A stretch of DNA of 15,580 nucleotides from assembly GCA_016193385.1 (NCBI GenBank), contig JACPSF010000087.1, positions 1-15,580 of the forward strand, in the 5' to 3' direction. The position numbers were made by a program, and so were the translations under genes. The DNA comes from Deltaproteobacteria bacterium (GTDB taxonomy: Bacteria > Desulfobacterota_B > Binatia > UBA9968). Shown piece by piece: positions 7,098 through 13,803 of this stretch; within the stretch, counting starts at the first letter, position 1; each line of letters starts with the position of its first letter. The notes beneath the pieces were generated by a model. It was not told where the DNA came from. It worked only from the letters and a program-made list of their open reading frames with translations, and searched no databases.

Positions 7098-7178
7098 TAC
7101 TGGCACATCTGCGTCTGGTCCTCAACCAGAGGAGACGGCCTTGAGATAGACAGGGAATCGAACAGTGCGTCAGAAAGC

Positions 7179-7229
7179 TTTTCTTATTTTGTGGACAATC
7201 TTGCGGATATTTTCTAAATTTATGGAAAG
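7179..7229. promoter_or_regulatory. Two tandem TTTTC...GGAAA boxes, candidate activator (UAS) sites
   Basis: Boxes start at 7179 (TTTTCTTATTTTGTGGACAA) and 7210 (TTTTCTAAATTTATGGAAAG), 31 bp apart. They correspond to the second and third boxes of the left cassette; the 21-bp extra copy seen there is absent. They lie about 110-160 bp from the minus-strand start (near 7069) and 70-120 bp from the plus-strand start (near 7298). The same bases also contain TGGACA-N17-TAAATT, which could alternatively be read as a weak sigma-70 promoter. Confidence 0.52.
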
Positions 7230-7270
7230 CCAAGCATGCGAGCTACACATACAGAGGCGGCAGCGCCGAT

Positions 7271-7287
7271 CTGGCACAGGCGTTGCT
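7271..7287 (+). promoter_or_regulatory. Sigma-54 (-24/-12) promoter for the CoA-transferase/hydratase operon
   Basis: CTGGCACAGGCGTTGCT differs from the consensus YTGGCACGRNNNTTGCW at only one defined position, and has exactly 10 nt between GG and GC. The predicted start is near 7298. It faces away from the amidohydrolase promoter, making the region a bidirectional sigma-54 control region. Confidence 0.75.
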
Positions 7288-7344
7288 CGTCACACCGCAA
7301 AGCGGAGACACTAAGGGCCGGTCTCTTGATCGGGAGGAGGCGGC

Positions 7345-7437
7345 ATGCTAGGAATACCTGCCTGCGTGCGCCAAAGAGCTGAATTTCAAGTAGCGGCATC
7401 GGAAACCCCATGGAAGAGACTTTACCTGCCCCTCTAA
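7345..7437 (+). CDS. Putative 30-residue leader peptide overlapping the CoA-transferase start
   Basis: An ATG at 7345 follows a strong purine-rich GGGAGGAGG (7332-7340) and opens 30 codons ending with TAA at 7435-7437, overlapping the CoA-transferase start (ATG 7410) in another frame. The CoA-transferase itself has no good ribosome-binding site and no alternative start before an upstream in-frame stop at 7380-7382. Ribosomes loading on the leader and re-initiating would explain this. The peptide has no recognisable motif. The alternative is that the strong ribosome-binding site is a remnant of a lost gene. Confidence 0.35.
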   Translation: MLGIPACVRQRAEFQVAASETPWKRLYLPL

Positions 7438-8615
7438 GCGGAATTCGAGTTCTTGATTTTACCCACGTTCTTGCAGGACCCTTTTGCACCAGGCTCTTGG
7501 CCGATCTGGGCGCTGATGTGGTTCGTGTTGAAAGCAGCAAACACCCAGACCATCCATGGCCGTCTGCCTTCAAGAGATCCGACGGTCGTCCGGCATCCTA
7601 TCTGAATACCAGTCGGAGCAAGCGCTCCATCGCCATCAACCTCAAAAATGAGAACGGACAGAAGATTGCCACGCGTCTAGCCGCTCTAGCGGACATTGTG
7701 ACCGAGAACTTCAGCGCCGGAGTCATGGCCAGATTGAAACTCGATTATGAGACCCTTAGACCGCTAAACCCCCGTCTCATCTACGCTAGCATGTCAGGCT
7801 ACGGCCACAACGGTCCGCACAGTGACTGGATGAGCATGAATATGAATCTGCAGGGCTATGGCGGATTAATGATGGTCACTGGGGCAGAGGGCGACCCGCC
7901 CACTGCAATTTCCAATTCATGGAACGATTACATCGGGGGGCTCCACGCCTGTTCCGCCATTCTTCATGTTTTGGCGGAGCGGGTGGTGAGCGGGGTGGGG
8001 CAAAAACTGGATCTCAGCCAATTTGAGGGCAGCGTCGCCATGATCGCCCCTCTGGTGCTGAGCAGCGCGGTGAATAAAACCTCTCCACGCCGGCTCGGGA
8101 ATCGCTCGCGGAGCGTGGCTCCTCAAGGCGTATACCGCTGTGCCGGCTCGGACGAGTGGTGTGCCATCAGTGTCCAAAACGATGGACAATGGCAAGCTAT
8201 GGTCGCGGCCATGGGGAACCCCGCTTGGGGCACTGACCCGCGTTTTACAACGATTTTAGGAAGGCTTCGCCATCACGATGAGATCGACGGGTATATTGAG
8301 GCCTGGACTAAACAGCTTTCAAACACCGAGGTGGAGCGGCGCCTGAAAGCCGTTGGAGTCCCGGCCGAACGCATGCGCCGAATCCAAGATCTCATCGACG
8401 CGCATGACGGCACTGAGGTCTTTAAAAAAATGGAAGAACCGGAAGTAGGCTCTATGCTGACGACCTGGCTTCCCTTTACTCTCTCCTTGAGTCAGTTCCC
8501 CCCACCTCGCCCAGCGCCGAGTCTGGGAGGGAATACACGTGAGGTCCTAAAGAGCTGGCTCGACCTTTCTGAAGGAGAGATCGATGAACTCAAAACTCAA
8601 GGGGTTCTGGTATGA
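7410..8615 (+). CDS. Class III (CaiB/BaiF family) acyl-CoA transferase, catalytic-Asp subunit
   Basis: A 401-residue protein of normal family length, with LSGIRVLDFTHVLAGPF at the N-terminus, LGADVVRVES, NTSRSKRSIAINLK, PRLIYASMSGYG and the segment SWNDYIGGL, where D173 is in the position of the Asp that forms the acyl anhydride intermediate. Such enzymes move CoA from a donor (often succinyl-CoA) to a carboxylic acid in the cytoplasm. It is the first gene of the CoA-transferase-hydratase-CoA-transferase-hydratase series and overlaps the next gene by 4 bp (ATGA), indicating translational coupling. Only the ATG at 7410 is available; its own ribosome-binding site is poor. The acid substrate is unknown. 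The second transferase in the operon lacks the Asp, so this one is the likely active subunit of a heteromer. Confidence 0.9.
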   Translation: MEETLPAPLSGIRVLDFTHVLAGPFCTRLLADLGADVVRVESSKHPDHPWPSAFKRSDGRPASYLNTSRSKRSIAINLKNENGQKIATRLAALADIVTENFSAGVMARLKLDYETLRPLNPRLIYASMSGYGHNGPHSDWMSMNMNLQGYGGLMMVTGAEGDPPTAISNSWNDYIGGLHACSAILHVLAERVVSGVGQKLDLSQFEGSVAMIAPLVLSSAVNKTSPRRLGNRSRSVAPQGVYRCAGSDEWCAISVQNDGQWQAMVAAMGNPAWGTDPRFTTILGRLRHHDEIDGYIEAWTKQLSNTEVERRLKAVGVPAERMRRIQDLIDAHDGTEVFKKMEEPEVGSMLTTWLPFTLSLSQFPPPRPAPSLGGNTREVLKSWLDLSEGEIDELKTQGVLV

Positions 8616-9136
8616 GCGAAGCAGCCAGTTCCTTAATTACGGAAGAATTACGGGCATGGATCGGCCGAACGACACCGCTACGGCCACTGGAGATGATCAC
8701 GACCTCAGACATCCGCCGTTATGTAGATGCTACCGGCGATGCCAACCCGCTTTGGCTGGAGGATGAATTTGCCCGGTCTGTGGGTTATCCGCGGCGACTT
8801 CTCCCTCCTATTCTAGTCGGGTGGGTCCCTTTCAGCGTAAAAGACCAGAACAAGGATCCGGAAACCGCTGATCTCAGAAGATTGCTGCCCTTGCCTGGAA
8901 ACTACACCAACGTTAGAAACGCTGGCTCTGAGACGGAGTGGTTGAAACCCGTATACCTCGGCGAGGGGCTCGCAACCCAGAGCCGTATTGTCGATATAGT
9001 CGCCCGTGAAGGGAAGACGGGATTGGGGATTTACGTTACACAGGAAGAACAGGTTCTGAATTCAAATGATGAGATTGTCTTGCGCAGGCGTCACACCATG
9101 GCTATTTTCCCGGAGACCAAAGTTTCTGAGACGTAA
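8612..9136 (+). CDS. MaoC N-terminal/FAS1-like hydratase (hot-dog) subunit
   Basis: A 174-residue hot-dog protein matching the MaoC_dehydrat_N (PF13452) type: ITTSDIRRYVDATGDANPLWLEDEFARSVGYPRRLLPPIL. The hydratase loop GDANPLW (42-48) has Trp where the full (R)-hydratase motif has His, which is usual for this N-terminal half-domain type. Such proteins pair with a second MaoC subunit to hydrate enoyl-CoA or dehydrate 3-hydroxyacyl-CoA thioesters. Its start overlaps the stop of the CoA-transferase by ATGA. The likely partner is encoded at 10295-10735, with a CoA-transferase gene between them. Confidence 0.85.
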   Translation: MSEAASSLITEELRAWIGRTTPLRPLEMITTSDIRRYVDATGDANPLWLEDEFARSVGYPRRLLPPILVGWVPFSVKDQNKDPETADLRRLLPLPGNYTNVRNAGSETEWLKPVYLGEGLATQSRIVDIVAREGKTGLGIYVTQEEQVLNSNDEIVLRRRHTMAIFPETKVSET

Positions 9137-9157
9137 AACGCGGAGGAAGACAAGTAA

Positions 9158-10282
9158 ATGTGGCGAATCATTGAGGTTACCGGCCTATCGGGTGCCTATT
9201 CCACCCGTCTTTTGGCGGAGGCAGGACATGATGTAATAAGAGTAGAGCCGCCGCAAGGAGACAACGTAAGACGCTTGGGACCTTTCCTTGGCAACGAACC
9301 CAGCTTGGAGAGTGCCGCTTATCATCAATTCTTGAATGCCGGCAAACGCAGCATGACGCTAGACCTGCAATCAAGCTCAGGCTGCAAACTTTTTCTCGAC
9401 ATGCTCAAAAAAGCGGACGCTCTGGTGATCAATACTCCCTTTCCGGTTGAGGAAAAAGAGCTGATGGAGGTTAAACCGAATCTTGTGCTCACAAAAGTGG
9501 TGGAAGAGGACCCAGAACTATGCGCTTTTGCCCGCTCTGGTTTGCTCTCTTTGACCGGCCATCCAGACCGCCAGCCAGTGTTGCTGGGCGGCCATCTGAT
9601 TTACCTGGCGGCGGGTCTCTACGTAGCTGTGGCGACGGCTACGGCTCTTTGGGCGTTAAAGCTGACAGGCAAGGGGCAGGTTGCCTCGGTTTCATTCAGG
9701 CAATGTCTAGAGACCTTTGTGGAACAGGCGCTGATAGAATACACCTTTTCGGGCACCAAAACGGAGCGCAGGGGAAGCCGAGGTGGTATAACCCCGATCT
9801 CCGGTGCCATGCCCTGTAAGGATGGCTATTGGGTGATCAGTCAAATGTCTAAGAAAGATCGCTGGCCGGAATTCGTGGAGTGGGTCCAAGATCCGGAGCT
9901 AGCAGCCGATCCGTCCCTGGCACAAGAAGAAAACCAGATAAAAAAACGGGATTTCATCATAGACCGGTTGCAGGCCTGGGCGAATCGTTTTACCAAATCC
10001 GAGTTAGTGGAAGAAGGACAAAAGCGTGCCTTTCCGGTCTCGCCCGTGTCCACGCCGCTCGAGCTGGCTCAAGACCCACAACTCGTGGCGCGAGGCTTCC
10101 TCACCGAGATTGAGCACCCTCTTTTCGGACGCATCATGTTCCCCCAAGGGGCCATTGCGAGTATCCTAGGAACTCGTCTCCACCCTGCTCCGAACCTAGG
10201 GGAAAACAACGCTGAGATACTCGCTGAACTCGGTTATTCGGGAGCGGACTACCAGGCCCTTTTGGAAAGCGGGGCGATGTGA
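9158..10282 (+). CDS. Class III CoA-transferase family protein lacking the catalytic Asp (BbsE-like second subunit)
   Basis: A 374-residue CaiB/BaiF-family protein: VTGLSGAYSTRLLAEAGHDVIRVEPP, then NAGKRSMTLDL, then GHLIYLAAGLYVAVATATALW. Aligned with the first transferase (NDYIGGL), the nucleophile position is Tyr149 (YLAAGL), so it probably cannot form the acyl anhydride on its own. In benzylsuccinate CoA-transferase (BbsEF), known from Thauera and relatives, one subunit carries the Asp and the other does not; a similar pairing with the protein at 7410-8615 is the best explanation. The start at ATG 9158 has GGAGGA upstream. Spacing is 21 bp after the MaoC-N gene and 12 bp before the second hydratase, so this is one operon. 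Confidence 0.87.
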   Translation: MWRIIEVTGLSGAYSTRLLAEAGHDVIRVEPPQGDNVRRLGPFLGNEPSLESAAYHQFLNAGKRSMTLDLQSSSGCKLFLDMLKKADALVINTPFPVEEKELMEVKPNLVLTKVVEEDPELCAFARSGLLSLTGHPDRQPVLLGGHLIYLAAGLYVAVATATALWALKLTGKGQVASVSFRQCLETFVEQALIEYTFSGTKTERRGSRGGITPISGAMPCKDGYWVISQMSKKDRWPEFVEWVQDPELAADPSLAQEENQIKKRDFIIDRLQAWANRFTKSELVEEGQKRAFPVSPVSTPLELAQDPQLVARGFLTEIEHPLFGRIMFPQGAIASILGTRLHPAPNLGENNAEILAELGYSGADYQALLESGAM

Positions 10283-10294
10283 GGATATAGCTCC

Positions 10295-10735
10295 ATGGCT
10301 GGGCAGAAAGAGCTGTACTTCGAGGAGATCGGGCCTGGCGACTCAGCGCCGAGTCGCCAGTACGGGCCGCTCACGATCGTTGATACGGTACGCTGGGCCG
10401 GATTGCAGGAGAACTGGCAGCATCTCCACTTTGACCGGGATCACGTACAACGGCACAATGGGCTGCGCACGTTCATAGCAAGCGGCGCTTACCGACAAGC
10501 CTTGCTCATGCGCATGCTTACGGACTGGATCGGGCCGCGCGGCATGCTCCGCAAAATAAGCCTGCGACACGTCTACCCTACTTACGAGGGAGACAGCATG
10601 CTTTTTTCCGCCCGCGTGGTCGAGAAATCTGCCGACAAAGCCGATTCTTGGGTTGCATGTGAGCTCGAAGGAAAAAATCATGAGGGGCGCCAAATTCTCA
10701 CCGGCCGTTGCACGCTAGCCCTTCCTCGCAAGTAA
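10295..10735 (+). CDS. MaoC-like hydratase (hot-dog), second subunit
   Basis: A 146-residue single hot-dog domain. The region TIVDTVRWAGLQENWQHLHFDRDHV (about 27-51) corresponds to the catalytic loop of MaoC/(R)-specific hydratases, with H43, H45 and D47 as candidate catalytic residues. It is followed by the central helix (FIASGAYRQALLMRML) and strands ending in ILTGRCTLALP. It starts 12 bp after the second CoA-transferase, with a GAGG overlapping that gene's stop. It probably pairs with the PF13452-type protein at 8612-9136, as in split bacterial enoyl-CoA hydratases and HadAB-type dehydratases. A 110-bp gap follows. Confidence 0.82.
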   Translation: MAGQKELYFEEIGPGDSAPSRQYGPLTIVDTVRWAGLQENWQHLHFDRDHVQRHNGLRTFIASGAYRQALLMRMLTDWIGPRGMLRKISLRHVYPTYEGDSMLFSARVVEKSADKADSWVACELEGKNHEGRQILTGRCTLALPRK

Positions 10736-10846
10736 TCCGGGAACCACCCTGAGCATCTTCGGGCAGGACATCAAAGCGCGAGCGCGTCGCCCTTGCAAGC
10801 GAAATTTAAACTATGGCATCTTACGGGCCAAAGGAGGTCACAGGAT

Positions 10847-11698
10847 ATGGAAGCTGCAACCCAAAAAGCGCCCGAAGCTGTGGGAGGGGTCAGGCATTTG
10901 GATCATTTTGCCATACCCGCCATGGAGCTAGACCGAGCGGAAAATTTCTACACGGGAGTGCTCGGAGCAAAAGTAATAGCTAGGGCTCCGGATGCCGCCG
11001 GCGGGGTTTTTCTTAAGATCGGCCGTCGACATCACTTGGGTCTGTTCGCCCAGAGTAAGGCGACAATCCCAAAAAGAGACACCGTGGATTCTTACCCGAG
11101 GGTTGCCTTCGTATTGTCACCACAGGAGTTTGATAAGGTCTCGGCCAAAGCCAAAGAAACTTGTTCCGTCGCCAAGGAGATCGAAGAGGAAGGAGTCTCG
11201 GGTAGCGCGACCAGCGAGCGTGGGATCGGCTTCATCGATTCGGAGGGGAACATCTTGGAGATATTTAGGGGCAAAGACGATAATCCGATCGCCGTGGACC
11301 ATTTACATTTCGACACCCCCGCCCTGGACAACGGCATCAGGTTCTACACGGACGTCTTGAACCTGGAACTTATCAAACAGGCAGACGGCAAAGCGATCTT
11401 AGCTATTCCCACCGGCCAAGCCCTCGTCCTTCACCAAGTCCACGAGTTATGTGAGGTGACCAAAACATCTTACGAGGAGAGACATTTCGCTTTCAGCGTA
11501 AGCGATGACGATTTTCATGCGATTGTCGATAAGCTTCATCAGAACGGGCTCCGGGAGGCCGATGAGCTGGGAGGAGGAGTACACCGCAAACCGGGAGATC
11601 TCGGCACGTACTTCAAGGACCCGACCAATGGGATTTACCTGCAAATCCTCAATCGGGACTCCACGATTTTTGCCCGAAAACACGGCTTTCCGGTGTAG
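10847..11698 (+). CDS. Four-module VOC superfamily protein (extradiol-dioxygenase/glyoxalase-like)
   Basis: A 283-residue protein built of four beta-alpha-beta3 modules, the size and layout of type I extradiol dioxygenases. I chose ATG 10847 for its near-perfect AAAGGAGGT ribosome-binding site. Module 1 starts HLDHFAIP (H20), module 2 ends FIDSEGNILEIF (E138), module 3 starts HLHFDTP (H154), and module 4 runs RHFAFSV (H213) to FKDPTNGIYLQI (Q266). In BphC-type enzymes the C-terminal domain binds iron through two His and one Glu; here the Glu position is Gln. The N-terminal half has a His and a Glu but no obvious second His. Extradiol ring cleavage, another VOC reaction, or binding without catalysis are all possible. 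It sits 14 bp before the ACT-domain gene. Confidence 0.85.
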   Translation: MEAATQKAPEAVGGVRHLDHFAIPAMELDRAENFYTGVLGAKVIARAPDAAGGVFLKIGRRHHLGLFAQSKATIPKRDTVDSYPRVAFVLSPQEFDKVSAKAKETCSVAKEIEEEGVSGSATSERGIGFIDSEGNILEIFRGKDDNPIAVDHLHFDTPALDNGIRFYTDVLNLELIKQADGKAILAIPTGQALVLHQVHELCEVTKTSYEERHFAFSVSDDDFHAIVDKLHQNGLREADELGGGVHRKPGDLGTYFKDPTNGIYLQILNRDSTIFARKHGFPV

Positions 11699-11712
11699 GA
11701 CGAAGCGAGCCA

Positions 11713-12264
11713 ATGGAAGCGAAAGCGAGCTTTTCCAAGGAAAATCTCATACTGACCGCTGTGGGGCCGGATAAGGTTGGCCTGGTGGAGACCACCTCAG
11801 AGTTCGTTTTCAAGCACGGCTGCAACATTGAAGACAGCAAAATGGCCGTCTTTTGCGGCGAGTTCGCCTTAATTCTCTTAATATCGGGCGCAAGCCAGGC
11901 CTTGCAGGAAATTGTGCAAGGTTACGAGGAGCTTGAGAGCCAAACGGGCCTCAACATATGGGTCAAGACGCCGTCGCAGAGAAAGCCAGCCGAAGCTTCG
12001 CTGCGGTATAAGCTTAGCGCGTCCTGTATGGACCATCCGGGCGTGGTCTACAGGCTGAGCGCTATTCTTAGCAGTCTCGGCATCAACATTGAGTCGATGG
12101 AGACCAAAACTTATGCAGCTCCAGTCACGGGAACACCGATATTTCGCCTGGAAGCCGAAATCTCCGTTCCCGCCAAACTCAAGATCGATGCATTAAGAGA
12201 TCGTCTGGAAGCATTTGCAAGAGAAGAAAATATCGACATGTCCTTCGCGGCCATCGCGGAATGA
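11713..12264 (+). CDS. Double-ACT-domain protein, GcvR-like
   Basis: A 183-residue protein with two ACT domains: residues about 11-80 (VGPDKVGLVETTSEFVFKHG, CNIEDSKM) and about 98-176 (SASCMDHPGVVYRLSAILSS, INIESMET). This is the size and architecture of GcvR, the glycine cleavage repressor protein of proteobacteria, which acts by binding the activator GcvA rather than DNA. No gcv genes are nearby. It follows the VOC gene by 14 bp, so a role as amino-acid or small-ligand sensor for this operon is more likely than glycine cleavage control, but that is inference. Confidence 0.83.
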   Translation: MEAKASFSKENLILTAVGPDKVGLVETTSEFVFKHGCNIEDSKMAVFCGEFALILLISGASQALQEIVQGYEELESQTGLNIWVKTPSQRKPAEASLRYKLSASCMDHPGVVYRLSAILSSLGINIESMETKTYAAPVTGTPIFRLEAEISVPAKLKIDALRDRLEAFAREENIDMSFAAIAE

Positions 12265-12345
12265 ACATCCAAGGGTGCATCTTTAGAGGCATCGTTTCTG
12301 AGGCCGTGGAGCTGAGCAACGCCGGAGCTTAAGAGATAAGGTCTC

Positions 12346-13695
12346 ATGTCATTTAACGAAAAATCCGTCCTGGAGAGGATCGACCGCAAAAAAGGCGTCA
12401 AACTCCTCATGGATCTCGTTGATATCCACAGCCCCACGGGAAGCGAAAAGGGAATGTCTGCTTATCTCGCCGAACGCTTCAGAAAAATGGGCCTGGAGGT
12501 AAAGCTCCAGGAAGTCGAAGACAACCGATTTAACTGCATCGGTACCCTGCCCGGCTCCGGGGCCGGGCCATCCCTGATGTTCAACGGCCACATGGATACC
12601 TCTCTGACCGGCGTGGAGGAGCACGATCTCCCCGTGCTGGGGAAAATGCACGACGGCTTCCGCCCCAAGGCATTTATCGAAGACGGCTTTGTCCGCGGAC
12701 TCGGGGCATGGAACATGAAGCACTCTTTGGCAGCCTACATTATGGCTGCCGACGCCATCATCAAATCGAAAGTGAAGCTTAAAGGCGACCTGGTCATTGC
12801 AGGCGTGGTTGGGGAGATTGAAAAAACCCCCGTAGATACGCTGACGCGCCCCTACCGGGGATCCCTGTATCGGGGAGCCGGCTGCGGCACCCGGTTTCTG
12901 GCCACCCACGGGATCCAAACCGACTATGCGGTCATAGGGGAAATCAACGACCTCCATATTAGCATTGCCCACCCAGGCTATTGCTGGTTCAAGATCGCCT
13001 GCCGCGGCACCTTCACCCGGACCACCGCGATCTCCCGTGGGGTCAACGCGATCCAAAAGATGACTCAGGTCATTGCGGCAGTGGACGAATGGGGCCGCCG
13101 CTACACCGAAAGGGAAAAACGTCTATACCAGCAGCGGGTAAGAGGCCATCCTTACGCCGTGATCAAGCCCAATGTAAACATCGGTGCTATCGAAGGAGGA
13201 CTGCCCTTCAAGCCGACTTGGTCCACGGCAGTATGCAATCTCTACGTAGACGTGCGAACGCTTCCGGGCAAGCCGCTGATCGAAGTGGAAGAGGAGTTGA
13301 ACGAGGTCCTAGGAAAACTGAGACGGAAAGACCCCGAAGTGGATGTCGATGCCGAAATGTACATGTCCAACCCAGGTGCGGAACTTTCCAACCCCAATTC
13401 CCCGGTTGTGCAGGCGGCAGAGAAGGCCATTCGCAAAGTGAGAGGGGAAAAACCCGGTCGACTGCCGGACGAGTTTGCGAGTTACTGGTGCGACATCAAT
13501 ATCCTGAACCGCATGGGCGTTGAGGCGATCACGGTTGGACCCGGCCACGAAAGAGAGGCGCGCTGGGACGGCAAGGGAGAGTACTGCAAGATCACCGACC
13601 TGGTTGGGGGCGCCAAGGTCTACGCCCTCATGGCGCTGGAGCTGTGCGGCAAAGAACGACAAGAGTTGACAGCAGAACGGAAGGGTTATAGATAG
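12346..13695 (+). CDS. M20 family metallopeptidase/deacylase homologue with altered active-site motifs
   Basis: A 449-residue protein of the ArgE/DapE/ACY1 type, with AAGG upstream of ATG 12346. Metal-site motif GHMDT is intact (H82, D84). The second motif reads GAWNMK, with N123 where the bridging Asp of G-A-x-D-M-K is usual. The Glu pair region is VVGEIEK (E157, E159). The lid motif ending GVNAI has R225 where the catalytic lid His usually lies, and the last motif (GPGHEREARW...EY) has R406 where the terminal metal His is expected. Either this belongs to a divergent subfamily with other ligands, or it is catalytically weakened. Family members hydrolyse N-acyl amino acids, dipeptides or carbamoyl compounds. 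It follows the ACT gene by 81 bp. Confidence 0.86.
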   Translation: MSFNEKSVLERIDRKKGVKLLMDLVDIHSPTGSEKGMSAYLAERFRKMGLEVKLQEVEDNRFNCIGTLPGSGAGPSLMFNGHMDTSLTGVEEHDLPVLGKMHDGFRPKAFIEDGFVRGLGAWNMKHSLAAYIMAADAIIKSKVKLKGDLVIAGVVGEIEKTPVDTLTRPYRGSLYRGAGCGTRFLATHGIQTDYAVIGEINDLHISIAHPGYCWFKIACRGTFTRTTAISRGVNAIQKMTQVIAAVDEWGRRYTEREKRLYQQRVRGHPYAVIKPNVNIGAIEGGLPFKPTWSTAVCNLYVDVRTLPGKPLIEVEEELNEVLGKLRRKDPEVDVDAEMYMSNPGAELSNPNSPVVQAAEKAIRKVRGEKPGRLPDEFASYWCDINILNRMGVEAITVGPGHEREARWDGKGEYCKITDLVGGAKVYALMALELCGKERQELTAERKGYR

Positions 13696-13803
13696 CAGGC
13701 TTAGGGATAACGGGTTAACGGCGCGAGCGTTACTGCGGCGCGTGATATGTCAACCGAACCATTGTTGCAGCCTATCAACGATCGCCACAGAAAGGAGCCT
13801 ATC

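Larger units (their letters stand above)
7017..7315. repeat. Divergent regulatory cassette, right copy (paralogous to 2034-2381)
   Basis: This covers the start of the amidohydrolase and most of the 361-bp stretch between it and the CoA-transferase. It shares with 2034-2381 the 30-bp N-terminal coding block (7017-7046), the identical 19-bp block (7079-7097), GGGAATCGA (7153-7161), TTTTC boxes (7179-7229), GGCGGCA, GGCAC...TTGC (7274-7286) and CGGAGA..CTAAG (to 7315). In the left copy CTAAG is followed immediately by the ATG of the SBP gene; here that position is GGG and homology ends. The remainder, 7316-7409, holds a short leader frame. Confidence 0.8.

Noticed and set aside
7102..7116. Another TGGCAC at the right edge of the minus-strand promoter block
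   Set aside because: No GC at the required 10-nt distance and no TTGC; not conserved in the left cassette.
7192..7220. Sigma-70-like promoter TGGACA-N17-TAAATT, with counterpart TGGAAA-N16-TAAATT at 2233-2260
   Set aside because: Possible, but the bases fall inside the dyad boxes, and better sigma-54 matches exist at both outer sides; kept only as an alternative.
13702..13715. Resemblance to the I-SceI homing endonuclease site (TAGGGATAAC...)
   Set aside because: Only the first ten bases match and the rest deviates; no intron or endonuclease gene nearby, so chance.
13716..13732. Small inverted repeat TAACG/CGTTA after the M20 gene
   Set aside because: Five base pairs with no T-run; too weak to call a terminator.
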